This document shows positions 60,107 to 64,000 of a DNA stretch of 64,000 bases, in pieces. The stretch spans positions 248,001 to 312,000 of the forward strand of contig JADJWS010000001.1 in assembly GCA_016716235.1 (NCBI GenBank). Reading direction: 5' to 3'. Under the pieces are notes generated by a model that saw nothing but the letters and a program-made list of their open reading frames with translations, searched no databases and was not told the origin of the DNA. Every line of letters begins with the position of its first letter. The first letter of the stretch is position 1. A program made the translations under genes and the position numbers. Source of the DNA: Candidatus Defluviilinea gracilis. GTDB lineage: Bacteria > Chloroflexota > Anaerolineae > Anaerolineales > Villigracilaceae.

Positions 60107-60367
60107 TTATTGCTCTTGTTTTTCTTCCACGGCTTCTTCGATTTCGACATCCGGGGGAAGTTCTTCGGGGATGCCGCGCGCTTTGCGATACGCTTTCTTC
60201 ACGAATTTGACGATGATTCGCCAGAACATAAGGAAGAAGCCCGCAATTGCCGCCAGAACAGAGGCGATGGGCATGAGGGTCTCAGGTCCCAAGTAGCCGC
60301 GCCCTTGCGCCGGGTCGGAAAGCCCCATGAGGGTGAGCAGTCGGGTCAATCGGAAAATTGGATTCAT
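60107..60367 (-). CDS. Small single-span membrane protein
   Basis: 86 residues, one membrane segment ('PIASVLAAIAGFFLMFWRII'), basic stretch 'VKFVKKAYRKARG', acidic tail 'EIEEAVEEKQEQ'. GAAAGGAA precedes the ATG. No family known to me. It lies tightly between the sulfotransferase and phosphodiesterase genes, so it is probably an accessory protein of the glycan locus. Confidence 0.7.
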   Translation of the reverse strand: MNPIFRLTRLLTLMGLSDPAQGRGYLGPETLMPIASVLAAIAGFFLMFWRIIVKFVKKAYRKARGIPEELPPDVEIEEAVEEKQEQ

Positions 60368-60385
60368 TGTTGTATTCCTTTCTTT

Positions 60386-60970
60386 TTATGCAAGCGCTTT
60401 TTTGCGTTCGCGATAGAGTTCCTGGTCCACGACAGATGCCATCGTTTGCACATCCATGCCGCCAAGAAACGCGCTGACCTTTTGCAACGATTCGGTCGGG
60501 TCGTTGACCATCACGTTGTAATCGACGTAGAGCGTTTCGATATTTGCCTGCCGCACGAGCCAGCCTTTTACCTGTTTGAGGTGTTCTTCGTAGGTCTTTG
60601 CCATCTTGTCGTCGGGGATGTTATCGTCGCCTTTGCCGAGCCGCCCCAGCATTTTCTTCTGGGAGGACAGGATTTCCTTGAGATCGCGGCGCATGAAGAC
60701 AATCTTGTAATTGAATTCAGGCGGCAGGAAGGTGATCAGCCCGGTGACGATCTTTACGACTTTGCCGACCGCCTCCGGCATCCAGGCGAGGTCGCCGTCT
60801 TTCATGTTTTTGACGCGCTCGAATTCGTAATACCCTTTCGGGTTGTTCGCGTCTGCTTCGCGCAGGTTATCGGTGAGGATCGGCAACCCGCCCGCTTCGA
60901 GCATCTTCATCATCATGGACGTGCCCGAGCGCGGCAGTCCGGACACAATTATGACCGTGTTAGAGTTCAT
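60386..60970 (-). CDS. Sulfotransferase family protein
   Basis: 194 residues. 'IIVSGLPRSGTSMMMKMLEA' is the 5-prime-phosphosulfate-binding loop of PAPS-dependent sulfotransferases; 'KIVFMRRDLKEILSSQKKML' matches the 3-prime-phosphate-binding region (Arg and Ser). It is short compared with carbohydrate sulfotransferases (about 250-300). It may sulfate the surface glycan or a small molecule. Start overlaps the flavoprotein stop (ATGA). Confidence 0.87.
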   Translation of the reverse strand: MNSNTVIIVSGLPRSGTSMMMKMLEAGGLPILTDNLREADANNPKGYYEFERVKNMKDGDLAWMPEAVGKVVKIVTGLITFLPPEFNYKIVFMRRDLKEILSSQKKMLGRLGKGDDNIPDDKMAKTYEEHLKQVKGWLVRQANIETLYVDYNVMVNDPTESLQKVSAFLGGMDVQTMASVVDQELYRERKKALA

Positions 60971-62295
60971 CGATTCGCTCCTGCGATAAGATCAGACGCC
61001 TCGCGCGCGTGACGGGAAACGGATTCGCCATTGGTCAGCGCGGGGTAGATCTGCGACGTGGTGGCAAGGAAGAGATTCTCGATCGGCGTCTTGACCGGCG
61101 GGATTAAGCCCGTTTCATTCAAGCCATGTAATGGTTCGACATAACGCTCCCGATGGATCAAGAAATATCGAACGGAGGCGGCGTCAAAACTTGGGAACAT
61201 CGCTTCTAAGTTTTCAAGCCAGATGCGCTTGATCTCGTCGTCGCTCTTCTTCTGCCATTCACTGCCGGGCGCGGTGTATTTTGGCAAATAGACCAGGTGA
61301 TAGCCGCCGGCATATTTGGGATCGATGTAAGCGGTCGTCTCGATCACGCCGGTGAACGGGTAGCGATCGTCGGTGATATTCACCGTCCAGTTCCCGGTTA
61401 AGGGGCGGTCCAGCACAAGCAACGGGGCGATGATGCCAAGATAGTCCGACTTGCCGAGATATTCGTGATACGCCTGATCGGCTGTGGGAATCAGGCGCTG
61501 AAAGACGGGGGTCTGCATGGTGCAAACCACCTTGTCATACTTCACCACCTCGTCGTTCGTCATGCGAATGCCCACCGCCTTGCCGTTTTCGATCACAATT
61601 TCCTTGACCGGCGTTTTGAGAAGCACGTTCCCGCCCGCCTCCACGATCTTGTCTGTCAGGGCTTTGATGAGGGTGATGTACCCGCCGATCAGATGCCCTG
61701 CCATTTCTTTTTGATTCGCGCCCTCGCGGGTCGATTTCATGCGCACCAGCCGAGACCAGATCCATGTGGCTGGCACATTATCGAAACCGCCATCGAATTT
61801 GGCTTTCAACATGGGACGCCAGATGTTTTGGAAAGTGGTTTCGCCGCTCCACTTCAGCAACCAACTTTGAACGCTGACCGATTCGAGCGTTTTCCAATCT
61901 TTGACGAATTGCGCGGCAAGCACGGTGAGACCCAGCCGGAAGCGGTCGATCCAACCGAGGGGCGGGAACTTCAAGAATTCGATGATGTTGTTCATTGGGT
62001 GAAGTTTACCCTTGTAATAAAAACTGGTCTTGGTCTCTTTGTAACGCAGTTGGTCGTCGATGCCCAGTTCTTTGCACAGGTCGCTGAGGAAGCGGTCGCT
62101 GGACAAGATGGCGTGATAGAAGCGATCCACCTGAGTCCCATCGCCAAGCGTAATGGGACCCGCCAAGCCGCCCAACACCGGGGAGGCTTCGTAGATGGTC
62201 ACTTTGAGTCCGCGGCGCGAGAGGAAGTAGCCGAGGCTGATTCCCATAATGCCGCCGCCGATGATGCCGATGTGTTGCTGTGATGTTTGATTCAT
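60967..62295 (-). CDS. FAD-dependent oxidoreductase (protoporphyrinogen-oxidase/amine-oxidase fold)
   Basis: 442 residues. Dinucleotide-binding 'IGIIGGGIMGISLGYFLSRR', 'KVTIYEASPVLGGLAG', then 'YHAILSSDRFLSDLCKELGI' and a C-terminal 'IENLFLATTSQIYPALTNGE'. It resembles the NAD(P)/FAD proteins (UDP-galactopyranose-mutase or HemY-like) often found in polysaccharide loci. The substrate may be a nucleotide sugar or isoprenoid. It overlaps the sulfotransferase by 4 bases. Confidence 0.87.
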   Translation of the reverse strand: MNQTSQQHIGIIGGGIMGISLGYFLSRRGLKVTIYEASPVLGGLAGPITLGDGTQVDRFYHAILSSDRFLSDLCKELGIDDQLRYKETKTSFYYKGKLHPMNNIIEFLKFPPLGWIDRFRLGLTVLAAQFVKDWKTLESVSVQSWLLKWSGETTFQNIWRPMLKAKFDGGFDNVPATWIWSRLVRMKSTREGANQKEMAGHLIGGYITLIKALTDKIVEAGGNVLLKTPVKEIVIENGKAVGIRMTNDEVVKYDKVVCTMQTPVFQRLIPTADQAYHEYLGKSDYLGIIAPLLVLDRPLTGNWTVNITDDRYPFTGVIETTAYIDPKYAGGYHLVYLPKYTAPGSEWQKKSDDEIKRIWLENLEAMFPSFDAASVRYFLIHRERYVEPLHGLNETGLIPPVKTPIENLFLATTSQIYPALTNGESVSRHAREASDLIAGANR

Positions 62296-62451
62296 AGTCT
62301 CAAATCTTCTGTAAAAGTTGGTTAAGTGATGTTACGCAGTAGGGCTCGTAATGCGAGATTTATCTCGCCTTTCAGGTTATTCTTGTGCAAAAGCGACATG
62401 AATGTCGCGTTACGGAGACCAGACTGGCTTCAACTGCGTAACATCAGTTGG

Positions 62452-63540
62452 TTAAGCCAGTACGCGTTCTTCATGTACCGACAATTGGACCTGCCCAAGG
62501 ATCTCCGCGATTTTTTCGCCCGCTGTGCCATCGCCAAAGATCGGCGGCTGGACAGACGGCGGCGCGAACGAATTCCATTCGTGGACGATCGCCTCCACAT
62601 CCACGCCGACCAGTTTGTTCCAACCGGCGCCGACGGTTTCCGTCCATTCGGTTTCGTCGCGCAGGGTGAGGCACGGCTTTTGCATGAAATAGGCTTCGCG
62701 TTGCACGCCGCCGGAGTCGGTGGCGATCAGGCGCGCGTTCTCTTCCAATACCATCATGTCATAATACCCGACCGGCTCGATCAAGCGGACATTGCCGCCA
62801 AATTGCTCGTCGAGTTTTGCGAGCGCGCCGCGTGTGCGCGGGTGGACGGGGAAGATCACCGTCTCGCCGACCCGGCTCAAGGCGCGGACGATATTCGTCA
62901 GGCGGGCGGGGTCGTCGGTGTTGGCGGCGCGATGGACGGTGACCAAACTGTACGAAGCGGGAGCCAGCCCGAGGTCCGAAAGAACCGTCGATTTTTGTCG
63001 CGCGAGCGGACGGTTGGCGAGGTTCGCATCCAGCATCACATCTCCCACCCAAAAGACGTTCTTGGCGATGCCTTCGTTGGCGAGTTGCCGCACGGCGGTC
63101 TGGCTTACGCAAAAATACGCGGAGGATAATTGATCGGCAACGAGACGGTTGATCTCTTCGGGCATGCGGCGGTCGAAACTGCGCTCGCCCGCTTCGATGT
63201 GAACAGTCGGGATGTGTAGTTTGCTCGCCACGAGCGCGCCCGCCAGGGTGGAGTTCGTGTCGCCGCGGACGATGACCACATCCGGCTTTTCGTGGAGGAC
63301 GATCTCTTCGAATCTCACCAGGATTTCGGCTGTTTGCCCCGCGTGCGAGCCGGAGCCCACTTCGAGGTTGTGGTCGGGCGCGGGGATACCGAGTTCGTCG
63401 AAAAAGGTCTGCGACATTTTATAGTCGTAGTGTTGACCGGTGTGGACAAGGATTTCACGGTGGTGTTTGCGAAGCGCGCGGCTCACAGGCGTTGCTTGAA
63501 TGAACTCGGGGCGCGCCCCAACGACGGATATGATGTTCAT
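62452..63540 (-). CDS. wecB: UDP-N-acetylglucosamine 2-epimerase (non-hydrolysing)
   Basis: 362 residues from the ATG at 63540 (AGAGGAC upstream). The frame extends further up, but that part lies inside the GT39-like gene. 'IISVVGARPEFIQATPVSRA', 'ILVHTGQHYDYKMSQTFFDE', 'VVIVRGDTNSTLAGALVASK', 'VHIEAGERSFDRRMPEEINR' and 'LIATDSGGVQREAYFMQKPC' are the WecB signatures. Makes UDP-ManNAc for the surface glycan. Start overlaps the preceding stop (ATGA). Confidence 0.94.
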   Translation of the reverse strand: MNIISVVGARPEFIQATPVSRALRKHHREILVHTGQHYDYKMSQTFFDELGIPAPDHNLEVGSGSHAGQTAEILVRFEEIVLHEKPDVVIVRGDTNSTLAGALVASKLHIPTVHIEAGERSFDRRMPEEINRLVADQLSSAYFCVSQTAVRQLANEGIAKNVFWVGDVMLDANLANRPLARQKSTVLSDLGLAPASYSLVTVHRAANTDDPARLTNIVRALSRVGETVIFPVHPRTRGALAKLDEQFGGNVRLIEPVGYYDMMVLEENARLIATDSGGVQREAYFMQKPCLTLRDETEWTETVGAGWNKLVGVDVEAIVHEWNSFAPPSVQPPIFGDGTAGEKIAEILGQVQLSVHEERVLA

Positions 63541-64000
63541 GGCGTCCTCTGAAATTGTCGGAGTAGGTGAGGCCGGGTTTTCAAGATGCGTTGGGCAAGT
63601 TCTGCCAGCGCCAGCCCGGCAAAGGGGATCAAGACGGCGTCGACCGGCAAGCGGTAGCGGATCAACGTCCACGTGAGGATGTGCACGCCGGAGTAGACGA
63701 CGGCAAAGAGCATGAGCAGTCCTTGCGGCGAGAAGAGCAGGTTGAGGAAACGATTCCCTTGCGCGCCGGTATTGGCTTTGACGCTCAACCATAAACCGTA
63801 TAGCATGAACGGCAGGAACAGCCCGAAACTTCCGATGCGGGAAATGTTGCTCAGCGTGGACGAATCGGCTGAATACCAGAACATGAAATATGGCGGAATG
63901 CGACTCAACGACAGCAACAGGTATCGTCCGGGGTCGTCGGTGACGAATTGGATGCCGCGTTTGAGGAGTTCCTGGTCGAGCGCGGCTTCGTCGAGAGAAC
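63537..64000 (-). CDS. GT39-like membrane glycosyltransferase, C-terminal part (open at the right edge)
   Basis: The minus frame is open from the window edge to a stop at 63537, at least 153 codons. The sequence 'ELLKRGIQFVTDDPGRYLLL' and 'SLSRIPPYFMFWYSADSS' is typical of the last loop of dolichyl-phosphate-mannose-type GT-C enzymes. It is followed by two or three membrane segments ('GLLMLFAVVYSGVHILTWTL') and a short basic tail. The N-terminal catalytic part is outside the window. It is translationally coupled to wecB (ATGA). Confidence 0.8.
   Translation of the reverse strand, partial: SLDEAALDQELLKRGIQFVTDDPGRYLLLSLSRIPPYFMFWYSADSSTLSNISRIGSFGLFLPFMLYGLWLSVKANTGAQGNRFLNLLFSPQGLLMLFAVVYSGVHILTWTLIRYRLPVDAVLIPFAGLALAELAQRILKTRPHLLRQFQRTP

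Noticed and set aside
63541..63792. N-terminal extension of wecB up to 63792
   Set aside because: The extra residues are antiframe to the conserved end of the GT39-like gene, while the ATG at 63540 has a ribosome site and begins exactly at the family N-terminus.

Overview
The window looks like chromosomal DNA of an uncultured Chloroflexota bacterium, most likely of the Anaerolineae. Supporting signs are the moderately high G+C, proline-threonine ('TPTPT') linkers behind signal peptides and lipoboxes, a RodZ-like helix-turn-helix membrane protein, a B12-domain-less methylmalonyl-CoA mutase, and intergenic regions packed with short palindromic repeats. The class is an inference; no rRNA is present.

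Layout. 1-2800: 3-prime-open fragment of a giant Ig-repeat/coiled-coil surface protein (minus). 3004-8028: truncated haemoglobin, M24 peptidase, frameshifted SDR, Lon (minus). 8428-11102: orphan LuxR-type response regulator, DUF2690 protein and two paralogous secreted proteins. 11328-14835: folC, a PIN toxin-antitoxin (TA) cassette wedged into the 5-prime end of a DUF503 gene, and an atypical SDR. 14835-18865: lipoprotein, membrane proteins, murJ, TPR protein, CopD-like protein. 18961-23940: a 101-102 bp tandem array running into the 3-prime end of rimO, then the RodZ-like gene, rplI and a CoA-binding protein. 24055-26472: a second PIN TA cassette, wedged into the 3-prime end of the mutase gene. 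26637-32506: a zinc-ribbon membrane protein, then a four-gene set: a membrane protein with a Cys-Ala tail, an active-looking PqqD/radical SAM/SPASM protein, a paralogue that has lost every cluster cysteine, and a methyltransferase. 32628-38403: ceramidase-like protein, two HExxH proteins, signal peptidase I and small proteins. 38765: tRNA-Glu followed by an RHS remnant. 39621-42993: C45 hydrolase, bactofilin-like protein, ECF sigma/anti-sigma pair. 43137-64000: a long minus-strand surface-glycan locus (Wzz/BY-kinase, glycosyltransferases, GT-C membrane transferases, deacetylase-like protein, alkaline-phosphatase-superfamily proteins, sulfotransferase, flavoprotein, wecB).

Most interesting points. 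(1) Two unrelated TA cassettes share the same minimal boundaries, a promoter -35 box at one end and the toxin stop codon at the other. Each lies between an intact housekeeping gene and a leftover copy of that gene's end. In the mutase case the two copies differ almost only at silent positions, which suggests acquisition from a relative rather than local duplication. (2) The radical SAM / dead radical SAM / methyltransferase / Cys-Ala-tail membrane protein set resembles a peptide-modification (RiPP-like) system acting on a membrane-anchored substrate; I do not recognise it as a described system. (3) A 204-residue degenerate phosphatase is translationally coupled to its full-length paralogue in the glycan locus.
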